A DNA stretch of 64,000 nucleotides. Origin: Linum tenue. Taxonomy: Eukaryota > Streptophyta > Magnoliopsida > Malpighiales > Linaceae. Below the pieces are notes generated by a model that did no database searches, was not told the DNA's origin, and was given only the letters and a program-made list of their open reading frames with translations. How positions within the stretch are numbered: position 1 is the stretch's first letter; each line of letters starts with the position of its first letter. This document shows positions 1 through 10,604 of the stretch, in pieces. The DNA is taken from positions 54,456,066-54,520,065 of the forward strand of contig CAMGYJ010000006.1 in NCBI GenBank assembly GCA_946122785.1, given 5' to 3'. The translations under genes were made by a program, and so were the position numbers.

Positions 1-462
1 TTCTACTCTCGTTTCATCAATGGTCACTCTCCGTCCATTCTCGTTAATTTTAGCTTACATGACAGTCAACTATCATAGTTGATCGTTATATATGTGACGT
101 GGAAATAAAAAAATTGATACTTTAAAATTTCCACATCATTCTTGCAACTGTTAAAAAAAGAAAAGAAATTAAATAATAAATACATAAAATTAAAACAAAT
201 TGAAAAACAAAAAAATGTTTCTAGGTCTTCACGATTCTAACCTTTTCCCGATCTACTTTTGCTCTAACCCTCATGAGAATTCCCAATTCTAATTCCTAGC
301 TCCGGTCCTCCAATTCGTCACCACCATCGTTGTGGCCCTTTCCCCGTTTGTGAAAATCCGAACCCCCACCCTTTGTAGTGAAGCTTCCATCACCAACACA
401 GTCGCGTTGCTACTCTGCCTCCAGATCTTGACTCGCTCAGTCTCCTTCAGTGCAAATCAGAG

Positions 463-744
463 TCACCAGCTGCTCCATAACCGCTCTGCCCGACCATTAC
501 CACTAGGGCCTTTGTGGGCACCACGCTGATTCCTTCTTGCAAGTGAGATTAAAAACGCGAAGATTGCGGTGAAGAACGGCGGCGCTGCTCTGATGGCCTG
601 ATTGAAGAAGACCGGGAGGTAGAGGAGGGAGGTGTTGCCGCAGGCGACGGAGAAACATAAGATGGCGCAGAGGGCAAAGATCTTGAAGAACTGGCGGTGG
701 GTTCCTATTTTCCCAATCCCGTCGCCATCCTTGGTTTTCCCCAC
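463..744 (-). pseudogene. Captured fragment of a nucleotide-sugar/triose-phosphate translocator family gene
   Basis: A 93-codon frame whose middle part (about 690 down to 544) resembles the plant drug/metabolite transporter family that includes UDP-sugar and triose-phosphate translocators. Recognisable pieces are FFKIFALCAILCFSVACGN, a TSL.YLPV segment and FNQAI...PFFTAIFAFLI, which correspond to a transmembrane segment pair that is strongly conserved in this family. Flanking residues on both sides do not continue the family, so only about 50 codons of an exon are present. There is no start, no remaining membrane segments and no expected function. It lies inside the inverted termini of the outermost element, which is the usual structure of gene-fragment capture. 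The parent gene should be elsewhere in the genome. Confidence 0.6.
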
Positions 745-1489
745 AACAAATGTGACCCCTTTAAATCTAACCCTTCAAACACGCAAGGGCGATCTCGGGA
801 CCGCCGTCGGTGGCAAGGATTTAAACCGCGACCACCACCACTCTCGCGGCGACGGCAAGCATCAGAACGAGAACCTAGTTCTGAACAAGATTCACAAGTT
901 TTTGTTTTATTTATTTTACTTTACATACCGTTTGGTACCAACTGAATCTAAATTTCATTTCATTTTAAAATGAATTGTCGTATAGAATTCATTGTCAAAT
1001 GAATTCTTGTGTTTGGTATGTCATATTCAAATCTTAAGAAATAAAATGAATTGAATTCCCAAACCATGTTTGTCGTACGTTTGTAATTGAATAGAATTAA
1101 AAGTTTTCAACTACGCCCTTATTAATTTTCGCTAGAAACAATATTCATTGAAAACCCATCTTCTAAAAAATGCTTTTGGTCCCATACGTAAAATATCAAA
1201 GTGTTCTTGTGTGTTTCTATTCTATTCATTAGTTCTTTCGATATTTTGTCAATGAACCCTGCACTCTAGTTGTGGCTTCTCCACATATTGATATAATCAA
1301 AGCAGAAATATTAAATAACCAGAATATGCTACAAACGCTGCAATCAAATTCTTACCGACGTTCCTCATACTGCATGAACTGGCGTCAAATAATACATGTA
1401 GAATTAGTTTAGTTAATAAATGAGGATAATTATGTAATTTTGTTATAATTAGTAAATTCTTGTGGAATTCATTTGGAAATACCATCTCA

Positions 1490-3576
1490 GTGGTCGTTTG
1501 GATGGATTAATTGGTTATGTGGTATTTATAAGGTAAAATAACTCATTATTTAGGAATGTAGTATTTGTGTGTTATTTGAGAAAATTGAGAATGAAATTGT
1601 ATTGTTTGGATTGACCTTATAGATGGGTTATTTCTATGTGGTATTTGTTAACAAAAACTGCAAAATTACCATAATATCCTCGTAATCTAGTCTACCAATT
1701 CGATTTCAGCCATTAAGAAATGATCTCATGTTCTTCAAAATTGATTCTTTCTTTCCCGTTTCTTCTCTTTACAGAAACCCCAAACAAAAGAGAAAACGAG
1801 AGAGATCAAACACTCTCCCTTTAAACATAATTCAACCTTTTTCCCCTGTTGATTTGTTGGTTTTCTCTCTCGGCCAAGAGCCACAAGGCAGTCGGGCTCT
1901 CATCTCTTGTCTTTGGCACTTCGCCGTGGCGATCTGCAAGAAAGAAGAAACGAACAAAAAACAGGGGTTTCAGTTTTCTAGCTGCATGCCCTGTTTTCTA
2001 GCTCCAGTAGAAGGATAGAGAAGAAGAGAATTAGAAATTAAATAGAAAAAATCAATTATTAGGAAGATTTCAGTTCTGCTGCATGCGTTGTTTTCTAGCT
2101 CCGACAACCTCCTATGTTTACCCAAATTTGGGTCAAGAACTTGATTTCTAGCTCCGCCGAACTCCAGCTAAAAAACCCAAGGTCTTAACAGTTTCTCTTG
2201 GAAACCCAGATCTTCACAACTCGAAAAACCCAGAACTTGTTTTCTAGACTCCAACAATCGAAACCCATCTTTCGCACACCGCAAGTTCTGCTGCTCTTCT
2301 TCCCTATGTCCATACAAATAAAATTTCTCAGCTGGGAGTAGTGGTGAACAAACACACCCGCAAACCGACCGACCCGTCCAACCCGACCCAACCCACCCGT
2401 ATTTATCGCTAAAACGAAGATTTTGGGTTGGGTGAGGGTTTTCTATTGTACAACTCGCCCCTTTTGGGTTGGGTTGGGATTTTAGATTATACAACCCGTA
2501 GAACCCGACCCAACCCGTGTTCAAATAATTGGTATGAGTTTGCATCCAAAAAATATTTGTCATATATAGCCATAGTTATGAGAAATTAAGATATTTCACC
2601 ATATTTTTCTCTCGTGGTCTCCCTAATCTAATGCATTCTTCAGTTTAAAGTTTAGACATAAATTTAATATAGCTATGATTCACACAATTCTTTTTCTTGT
2701 GTACAATTTTAATAGAATAACATTTTATGGATGCGTTCATTGATAACATTTTTAGCCTATTTCAACAAATGTCGTGAAAAAAACTAGATATAAGTTGAAG
2801 TAAATCAAATTTTATTAAAATTCAAACAACATTTGTGAATTTTAATACCTTTCACCTCGGTTTATTCGTTTGAATTTTTAATTAGTTATAAAATATTTTT
2901 ATGTTGTAGAATAATTACATATTTTGTGTTGGGTTGGGTTTTTACTTAAAAATATTGCCAACCCGACCCAACCCAATTAGAAACAAACCGTAGGGTTTGA
3001 AATTTTTTGGGTGGGTTTGGGTTTAATATTTTCCAAACCGTAGTGCATGGATCGGGTGATTAAAATGTCTAAACCCGGATCACCCGACCCATGTACACCC
3101 CTAGCTGGGAGGCGGAGAGCAGAGGAGGAGATAGAGGTTTGTAGCAGGAAAAATTTTCTGGCGGAATTCGATTTTTGAGGTTCGATTAAGAAGTGAAATT
3201 TTTGTGGTCGAGAATCTGTAAATAGAGAAGGAGATCGAGAGGAATTTGTGGTGGTGGTGTGAAGTTTTGTTCTTCTGCAGACTGCAAGGGAAGAAACGAA
3301 GAAGAGAGATGGGAGAGGAGCGAAGAAGAGAGGACAGAGGAAAGAGACGACAGTGACAGGGTTAGAAAGGGAATAGGTGGGCCGCAAATCGCGTTATTTA
3401 CAAATAACAGGGGTGGGTGTTATTTTGAATAACGCATTTTGCGTTATTTTCAAATAACCCAGCCCTACAATAATCCATTCCACTTTTATGTTGCCAAACG
3501 GGTTATTCTGGGCCTAATAACTCATTGTGAGTTATTTGGGTCAGAATAACTCATAAAAACCCATCCAAACGACACC
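1490..3576. mobile_element. Third-level nested PIF/Harbinger-like element
   Basis: Left tip GTGGTCGTTTGGATGG at 1490 pairs with CCATCCAAACGACACC ending at 3576, with shared subterminal AATAACTCAT motifs. A three-base TCA sits on each side (1487-1489 and 3577-3579), as expected for the 3-bp duplications of PIF/Harbinger elements, although a 3-bp match alone is weak. The interior repeats TTTCTAGCTCC several times (1977-2155) and contains the hAT insertion at 2340-3103. No transposase is seen, so it is non-autonomous. Confidence 0.55.
2340..3103. mobile_element. hAT-type miniature element, fourth level of the nest
   Basis: The element begins TAGTGGTGAACA and ends TGTACACCCCTA, a 12-bp terminal inverted repeat with two mismatches. 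It is flanked by a perfect 8-bp target duplication GCTGGGAG (2332-2339 and 3104-3111), the signature of hAT elements. The subterminal regions are rich in CCGACCC/CAACCCGACCC. There is no coding capacity (764 bp). Confidence 0.85.
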
Positions 3577-4019
3577 TCAATTCCTCGGAATTGCTATAAC
3601 TAGCTCCAATTCAGTAGAATTCAATATTTAGAATTGGAAATGAATTCTTTTAAATACCAAACAAAAATAGATCTCATTTCAAAATGAATTCCTTAAAATT
3701 TATAGAATTCATTTTTACCAAACGGAATGTTAGTGTGAGCATGAGTTGGAGTTGGAAATTGTAAGATATTTGATTTGATTTATTAATTGTTACGTCATTC
3801 AGTTAACGGTCAACTGTAAGAATTGATTGGCATGTTCGACAAAGTTCATGGAGTTAGACAGAGAGTGACCAAATTTGAAATATTTAACTAATGTTAGTGA
3901 CAACGAATGGAATTAAATATTTCCAGTGACAAAATATGAACGTTTATTGTAATCTCTATGACCAACCATGCAATTTACCCCAAGTTATTTTGGTGCTAAG
4001 TTATTTGGAGAGAAATAAC

Positions 4020-4819
4020 TAGGGATGCTAACCGGTTATGTTTTGATTAACCGCTAATTGATTGAGCGGTGAATGATTAACCACTAAGCAAAAAATACAT
4101 ACCAAAAACCAAATCGATATGACTTATCGGTTAACCTCTTTTTATCGGATTGGTTAGTGTGGTTGGTTTGGTGGCTAACCACTAACCAATACAACATCCA
4201 TATGAGGTATATTACTTTTGTTATTTTGAATTTTGTATGGTGCCATTTTTAATAATAAAATATAATCATACAAATAATTCAACGTAATTTAACTTCACTG
4301 CTATTGTTAACATAACATGATAATTATAATAAATAACATCAAAACAATACATGTATCGTGAATTCATAACACATGCCCGAATTTCAACAAATAAATTTAC
4401 AAATAATCAAGTATCTTCATCCAATTAGCGAGTACCAACTAACAAGACATCAAACACTAGCAAAGGACAGTTGGAGAGTGGTTGAATCATACTCTTAAAC
4501 ATATTTGACACTTTTGAAGAGGGTTGTTTGCAATAGATGTGAATTGATTTTGGAATTGCGACCTTGGTTGGTTTTAAATCTTGAGATTTTTCTCCTTAGC
4601 CAAAACTCAAAACTATGTGGTTATACTAGTAGGCAATTATCGATTTAATTTTTTTTATCGGTTAACCACTAACCAATGAGTCGGTTAGCAATTAATCACT
4701 ATACAAAATATAGCTAATCAAAATCGATCACCAAAAGATTATCGATCGATTAACCACCAACCATCGCTATCGGTTCGGTTATCACTTGAACCAATGGCCG
4801 ACTAACCGTACCGCACCTA
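4020..4819. mobile_element. hAT-like element built of GGTTAACCAC-type repeats
   Basis: The left tip TAGGGATGCTAACCGG at 4020 and the right tip CGCACCTA ending at 4819 give weakly matching inverted ends in the TAGGGNTG style of the other hAT elements here. Both halves are full of GGTTA/TAACC words (ACCGGTTA, CCACTAACCAAT). I could not match 8-bp flanks, so the exact ends are uncertain. Confidence 0.4.
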
Positions 4820-5419
4820 TAATTGGCTGGGTTACACTGTCACTACGTAGACTCAAAGAAGCGTGCGCGCAGGGATCAAAACTTTAGTCAAATTAATTAC
4901 CTTTGGCCAAGTAGTTGTCCGGTCCCTCGCAATAAGAAACAAAAAGAGAAAACGAGAATTGATGATGTGAGTCCTTCTCATTCCCCTCATAAACAAAGGT
5001 TAAACTTTTCTTTCAACCTAAATTAAATTATGACTCTGCCTCTTTGTAGTTTATAAGTGTCAGTCGCTTATTTTAATTGTGTGGCTGAAACAGCGAGTTG
5101 AGATGTGGCCTAAACCTGTCTGTCTGTAATTGTGATTTTGACTCACAGTTGGTAATTGATTTGATTCCATATTGATTAATCAACTTTAATTTCTCCCCAC
5201 TAACCTATACAGCCAGCAAGAGCACCCTTTGTTGGAAGTTTACGTGGCTCAATTCCGAGTCAGAATTTTGATTTGGTAGTTAACACTCAACTAAACAAAA
5301 CCCAAAAGAATATAAAGAAAATGAACATTAATACAAGGGTAACTATTACTAAACTTTGATAGTACGAGACATATTGAAAGAAATTCATAAATAAATTTGT
5401 GTAGATTTTGTTTAAAAAT
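4820..5419. other. AT-rich intergenic stretch, nothing recognised
   Basis: No gene, element terminus or notable repeat was found between the hAT-like element and the 3' LTR. The last five bases (5415-5419, AAAAT) are the left copy of the target duplication of the Tat-like retrotransposon. Confidence 0.5.
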
Positions 5420-5988
5420 TGTTTGTGCCACGTACGCCCTACGCCCCGGAAGATCCACGTGCTCCTCCCGCTTCCTCAGCGTCTCCGCTCCACGTTCGCC
5501 CCCTGCACACGAAAGCGCGCACCGAACCCTTTGGCAAGGGCTCGTTAGCACTCCGACGCCCAAGTTAGAACGAACTTTCTAGAGAGAGAAGTGAGATGTA
5601 AGTTTTAGAGAGAAGTTGGAACCTGAGTAAATGAGCTCCACCCACTTCACTATTTATACTCGGGTTGGGGTCGACCAGTGCCCCCCAAATCCGCCCTACG
5701 TCATCACCTCATTAAATGCACTGTACCTTTCTCCCCTCAGGCGCCCCGACACTCTGACACCGATCTGCGCCCTCGAGGCGCATGGCCCCACCCCGTGTCT
5801 CCTCCGTACGCTTCTGACCGTTGCTCCCTTTTTTTCGTCATGCGCCCTACCTCAGACCTGGTCCCACCGCCTGGGCCCTGGCCTCTTCCCCTTTCTTGGG
5901 CCGGGCATCCCCCTTGCCAGGCCCGCACTCCCGGCCCATGGCGACCCCTTGGCCCCTTATTTGGGCCCTACCTCCTATGCCCCCAACA
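5420..5988 (-). repeat. 3' LTR of the Tat-like element
   Basis: Starts TGTTTGTGCC and ends CCCCCAACA on the plus strand. It adjoins the polypurine tract at 5989. A TATA box (GTATAAATAG on the minus strand) lies at 5650-5659, the same offset as in the other LTR. Confidence 0.93.
5650..5659 (-). promoter_or_regulatory. TATA box of the 3' LTR
   Basis: GTATAAATAG on the minus strand, 230 bases inside the LTR measured from its plus-strand start. The same motif and offset occur in the 5' LTR (20448-20457). Confidence 0.6.
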
Positions 5989-6002
5989 ATTGCCCCCCAG
6001 TT
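5989..6002 (-). other. Polypurine tract of the Tat-like element
   Basis: On the minus strand AACTGGGGGGCAAT directly precedes the 3' LTR, where plus-strand DNA priming is expected. Confidence 0.7.
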
Positions 6003-6398
6003 AGGCGCCTACCACCCGGTGGGGGCCTAACTAACCAATGCGTCTCCCGCAGCGCCACCCTGCTCCAATGCGCTCTCCTTGGCTCCCAGGCTTTCTCCGG
6101 AGAGCACGCCTTGCCAACGCTCCCCTTTCGTGGAGCGCTTTTGGATTTTTGCCCCTCCTGCCAACCAACGCGCCCTTCTCTCCCTCTTTCTTCATTAAAA
6201 TTTTTTTATTTATTATAGGCCGACTGTTGGGCTTCCGCCTTGATTGTGGGCGGACCGTTGGACTCCCGCCTCGATCTCCGGTCCGTTCTCCCCTCCCCCC
6301 AGGCTGAAGCGATTTCAAACGTCGAATTTTGAATTCGCTCCAGCCTAGGTGACTGTTCGGCTCCTCCAACCCCGCTCTCTCTCCCTTATTTCTTCGCC

Positions 6399-6405
6399 TA
6401 TAAAT
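6399..6405 (+). promoter_or_regulatory. TATA box of the antisense gene
   Basis: TATAAAT in a CT-rich context about 190 bases upstream of the ATG at 6591. It faces opposite to gag-pol, consistent with a separate internal promoter for the antisense gene; transcription is inferred. Confidence 0.5.
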
Positions 6406-6685
6406 TGCCCCCCACCACCTCTTTCTTCCTCACTTTGCCAAATTCGCCTCTCTCTACTTTCTCACTCTAAACCTTGCTCTACTCTGCCCCCCAGTGCTCT
6501 TCGCACCCCTCGGCCACATCTCTCGGCCACTTGTGCTAGGCGCCTTACCCTTCCCCGCGTTTCTTACTCCTCGCCTTTTCTTCCATACCCATGGCCTCCT
6601 CTAATCAACCTGGGTCTCCCAAGACGGCGCCTACCGATGCCGCGCCTCCCATTGCCGCGCCTCAGGCTGCGGCGCCTTAGACTGC

Positions 6686-8076
6686 TGATGACTCGGTATT
6701 TGCACATGTTTTCCCCTTTGTTTCTTGATTGTTTCAGCTTGAATTATCGTGTCTTTGGCCTATTTTATGCTAGGTTGTGTTCCTTTCTCACATTTCAGGT
6801 CCTAGCACATAAAGTGAAGCATAGGCGCAAGTTTCAAGTCAATCAGAGATCAATTCACGATTCGAGAGAAGAAACTCGGGCATGACCTGAAGAATAATGG
6901 ATTTTTACCTTACTTTATGGACAAAGAATCATGCAAGCTTGTTATGAAAAGAAAGAGGACGAGACTACGAGCGTCTGGGATCAAACGGCGACTGAATCGG
7001 AGGTCAAACGAGCTCAAACGAGATCAACGAAGCTTAGGAGTGCATGCTGGAAATTGTGCACGGTCGTGTGAAATTCTGCACGGCCGTGTGGGTTTCCCAA
7101 GGGGTCTGCACGGCCAAAACCTCAATTTGCACGGCCGTGCAAGTAGGGGGTGCGAGTTTCAGCGGGTATAAAAGCTGTTTTGCGATTTTTGGAGAGGGAG
7201 AGCTGGGTTTTGGATCCCAAACACCCTAGGGACGAACCAAAGAGAGAGAGAGCGATTTGAGGGCATTCTTGGAGTGGAATTGGAGGATTTCTTCGCCTTG
7301 GAAGCTCGAGGAACAAGCCCGGACTTGAAGACTGATCATCTGAAGATTCTTACTGCAGTCTCTCTCTTCTCTATGGAGTAACTTCCCTTCACTTAGGTTT
7401 TGAGGAACCCTAGCCATGTTTGTTTGATTGGATGATTGTATGAGTACTCTGACTTGATAATCTTGAGTTCATATTCAATCTATGCATGTTTTCACGATTC
7501 AATTCTGCTTTAGTCGAGATTATTGATTCTGCTTTGATCCTATGAGAGCGAATACCTGATTAGGTCAATAGAGCACCATAGATTGATAGTAGTGGATCGA
7601 TTGCTTTAGTCGAGGGTTGATTCACTGCTTTGTATCGATTGAGAACCTCATTCGATAGAGGGAGTCTAGTTCAGAACGCCTTGATCGATTGTTCTAGAGA
7701 AGGATACGTCCCTCTAGGCAATTGACTCAAGAGGGCCTTGTTCCTTTAGTCGAGACTCAAGGTCTAGTCAAGGATTCTCCGCATTGTGAATGAAGTGAAA
7801 CAAGTTAGAAATCATCGATCGTTAATCTGGCTAGTGGCTAGGGGGAATCATACCTAAGTGAGTTCCCAACCTGTAATTAGATTAACTTTAACTGTAGTTT
7901 CCTAGAGTAGTTTTAGTTCTTTCATCTTAATCTGCTTTGCTAGATAATGAACTGAAGCTGAGTAATAGTAACTCTAGAGACCCGTGGATTCGATATTTAT
8001 TACTTGAGCCACTATACTGCAGTCCCTTTCATTGGTTACACTTGGCCATTGTTAGGAGTTGTGTTTTAGCGAGTCA
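6686..8076 (+). repeat. 5' LTR of the nested Athila-like element
   Basis: 1391 bp, TG...CA. Contains several CACGGCCGTG-type palindromes at 7056-7141 and a TATA box at 7167-7174, followed by AG-rich sequence. Confidence 0.92.
7167..7174 (+). promoter_or_regulatory. TATA box of the nested 5' LTR
   Basis: TATAAAAG, 481 bases into the LTR and repeated at the same offset in the 3' LTR (11086-11093). It lies just downstream of the CACGGCCGTG palindromes. Confidence 0.6.
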
Positions 8077-8082
8077 AGTTTT

Positions 8083-8100
8083 TGGCGCCGTTGCCGGGGA
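8083..8100 (+). other. Primer binding site (tRNA-Asp type)
   Basis: TGGCGCCGTTGCCGGGGA, six bases after the LTR end. From memory this is the sequence complementary to the 3' end of tRNA-Asp used by Athila-type elements. Confidence 0.85.
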
Positions 8101-8211
8101 CTTTCTAGAGTATTAGGAAAGGCAGAAGTTTGTTACTTTAGCGTTTTTCTTTTCTTTTCCACCCTTGCTTTTCACTTGGGTGTTTTGTTTTTGTTGGTGC
8201 AGATCTGAATC

Positions 8212-9426
8212 ATGGATCCTCATGGCTTCTCCAATCATTGGGGGTATCCACCACCGTCCGAGTGGTATTACCCCGAGACCCCCTGGAGCAATCAAGGAGG
8301 AGAATACTATGGATCCGGGTTCCAGTACCAACCCCCTTTCTATGGAGAACAATCTGACCCCTGGGCATATCAAGAACAATCTCATTACCAAGAAGACTTT
8401 CTCCCACAACCAGAAGGGCCATCGGCGCTGGAGTTACCCATGACGGCCTTCACGGGCCATTCTGCAGAGCCATGGTACACTCCACAGCCAGATCCAAACT
8501 ATGAACTGAGGCTTCTCCTGGAGCAGTTTGTTCGGGACTCCGAGAGACCCAATCGCAAGATGGACCTCCTTTTCTCATCCTTTGCTCCTCCTAACTCTTC
8601 ATCCCTCCGTGAATCGGAGGAGAATGTTTCACACTCATCAAAGCAACCAGAGCGGGTTGAGCAGGTTTGTGCACAACTTGCTCAAGATCACCCGTCTGCT
8701 ACCATACTAGAAGAGGACGAGGAAGAAGAAGGCTACAAGGACATTGTGGAGCAAACAGAAGTTATCACGGAGAGCTCCCGTGAAGATCATGATCAAGAAT
8801 GTCCTGTCGTAGCCGACCACCCCTTCCCGCACCCCACACTGAGCTTTGAAGAGGTGGGCATGAGTGAGGAGATGCAAGAAGATCTCATGAGAGAAATTGC
8901 TTGGCAACTAGCTCTCCAATCCGTGCTAGAAGAAGAAGAGCAAGCAAGGGTGCAGAAAGAAGTTGTGGAGGATGACGAAAGTGAAGCAGGAGGAGTTCTT
9001 GATCATTTCCCAGGGGTGATACCACATGAAGAAGAAAGGGAGGTTGAAGAAGCAATTGGCGTCCAGGCTGAGGACGGAGTTGAGGTGGAAGAGGCTTGCA
9101 CCGGCCATGAGTTACTTGTGATATCTCCACCAAACTTCGAGGAATTGCTCAGCAAGGACCCATTTGCAGTGTCTCTTTGCCAGACCAAGGCCACGTCGAC
9201 ATCGGTCCCTCTTGGTGGACGCGATGGTGGCCAATCGATGCTGTCATATCTGGTTTGGGGCAATGAGACGAGAGAAGAGAAGAAGAGGTCTCGAGGGTGG
9301 AGACTTCATCTGCATCAAGTGCACGAGCCTTCATCACCTGCCACACCACCTGCTTATGACTTGAGACTCCACCTCATAGATGAGAACCTCAACTTCAAGG
9401 AGGTTCTAGCATGGACCGAAACTTAG
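8212..9426 (+). CDS. 404-aa acidic protein of the nested element, function unknown
   Basis: Starts at ATG 8212, shortly after the primer site, and is intact to the TAG at 9424. The N-terminal ~75 residues are rich in Tyr, Trp, Pro and Gln (HWGYPPPSEWYYPETPW). The middle is strongly acidic (EEDEEEEGYK; LEEEEQARVQ; VVEDDESEAG). The C-terminus is mixed, with KDPFAVSLCQ and LIDENLNFKEVL motifs. I see no zinc knuckle, protease DTG, RT or integrase motif, so it is not a standard gag-pol. It is the only ORF between the primer site and the polypurine tract. An open frame of this length in a young non-autonomous element suggests that selection or recent spread has kept it. It could be a highly modified gag-like protein; I cannot assign a function. 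Confidence 0.65.
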   Translation: MDPHGFSNHWGYPPPSEWYYPETPWSNQGGEYYGSGFQYQPPFYGEQSDPWAYQEQSHYQEDFLPQPEGPSALELPMTAFTGHSAEPWYTPQPDPNYELRLLLEQFVRDSERPNRKMDLLFSSFAPPNSSSLRESEENVSHSSKQPERVEQVCAQLAQDHPSATILEEDEEEEGYKDIVEQTEVITESSREDHDQECPVVADHPFPHPTLSFEEVGMSEEMQEDLMREIAWQLALQSVLEEEEQARVQKEVVEDDESEAGGVLDHFPGVIPHEEEREVEEAIGVQAEDGVEVEEACTGHELLVISPPNFEELLSKDPFAVSLCQTKATSTSVPLGGRDGGQSMLSYLVWGNETREEKKRSRGWRLHLHQVHEPSSPATPPAYDLRLHLIDENLNFKEVLAWTET

Positions 9427-10590
9427 GAGCCATCGTCCGGCTCACGACGTGAAAGAAGCGCTTGTTGGGAGGCAACCCAACCAGTCGGTTTGCATTTCTT
9501 TCTCTATTTATCCTCGGTTGAGTCAGTTTTGTTATTTGATTTTAGAGTCAATAACTCAACCTTTGTGAGATTTTGTGTGGTGTTTGTGTTCTGATTACTC
9601 TCTCTTCCTGGAATGCACCGCCTGCCCCGTCCATCATCATTCACCCTTGATCTGGTAACTTCGTTCTACCCTCCTTATCTTTCCTCCATTGAGGACAATG
9701 TCGTGCTTAAGTGTGTGGGGGGGGGGTGTTCGATTATGTATGCGGGTGAATGTTTGGCTGTTTGTGTGCTTGGAGCCTAGTCCACTGTCCAAATTTTGAA
9801 ATTTGAGGGCTCCAAGTACGTGTTCCTTGCAATTGCCTGCTCAGTATGCTTTGAATTGACAGTCTTTATAGTAATATGCAACCTAGGGAGGTAGTGTAGC
9901 ACTATGGAGGATGTTGATGCATTTAAGAAGTCTCATTGCTTCTTCATATTGTGTTGGTTGATTGAGTGAATTAGTGATCTTAGGACCCTTGAATTGTGTG
10001 GTGTTGTGGATTCTCTACCTGTCATGGACTCTTGTATCATGTTTTGAGTTTAACAGGTGCTCGAAAATGTGCTTCAAAATAACGTCTCCCGTGCGAATAG
10101 GGCGAAAGTGTGTAAGGGGAGACGGGAATTCGTTCCCAATTTCCACCTACTACCTCCAGCCCCCTTACATGTCTTTCCCCCGCACGAGGCTCGAGACATC
10201 CGCTCCTGGCATGGCCGGTAAGAGCAGGTTGGGACCCTTGAAATAAAAAAAAATAACAGAAAACAAGCAAAACAGAAAAGAAAAGGGGTTCCAACCATCT
10301 TCAAGAAGAAAATAGAGCACCTTGAAAAATGTGAGTCCATGATCTTTTGTTTTTGAGAATCTCTTCATCCACAATTCATTTGTCCTCTGTTCACTATTTG
10401 CCATGATGCCAACTCGATACTAGTGCTCTCGCCGAAGAAGCTATGAGATGACTTGTGTGTCGGTTGACCTCGTAAGTTGCTAAATGATCTAGGAAGTCCT
10501 CTACCTACGATCTGGGGTGTTTGTTGCTATAGAGGTCTGGAGAGTTGCATTGGTTTGAGTTAGGTTTGCTTGGGGACAAGCAAACAGTTA
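9427..10590 (+). other. Non-coding 3' interior of the nested element
   Basis: Contains the hairpin-capable GTTGGGAGGCAACCCAAC at 9464-9481, a motif recurrent after the coding region of Athila-type elements. A second polypurine-like run with about ten G lies at 9706-9727, well before the 3' LTR. No gene is visible in 9730-10590. Confidence 0.6.
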
Positions 10591-10604
10591 AGTGTGGGGG
10601 GATT
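10591..10604 (+). other. Polypurine tract of the nested element
   Basis: AGTGTGGGGGGATT immediately before the 3' LTR at 10605. Confidence 0.75.

Larger units (their letters stand above)
928..3725. mobile_element. Second-level nested DNA element with CCGTTTGGTA termini
   Basis: The left end CCGTTTGGTACCAA (928 onward) is matched in inverted orientation by TTACCAAACGG ending at 3725. Both arms continue with GAATTCATTT-rich sequence (for example AATGAATTC at 998 and 3636), so the inverted repeat is longer than the perfect tip. I could not define a clean target duplication, so the superfamily is left open. It contains the third-level element at 1490-3576 and no recognisable gene. Confidence 0.5.
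1..3980. mobile_element. Mutator-like (Pack-type) element, left end outside the window
   Basis: The first ~100 bases match the reverse complement of 3780-3900: both contain TGGTCACTCTC followed by a GTCAACT...GTTGA block and a TGACGT motif. The right end reads CAATTTACCC at 3971-3980. Long, diverged inverted termini enclosing unrelated DNA are typical of Mutator-like elements; the left ~100 bases and the left target duplication lie outside the window. The interior holds a captured gene fragment (463-744) and a second, nested element (928-3725). Mutator assignment is inference from terminus style; no transposase is present. Confidence 0.6.

Noticed and set aside
5631..6218. 195-codon open frame on the plus strand across the 3' LTR and its flank
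   Set aside because: It lies in GC-rich LTR sequence, is antisense to the element, resembles no protein, and its counterpart in the other LTR (20429-20977) runs into unrelated DNA.
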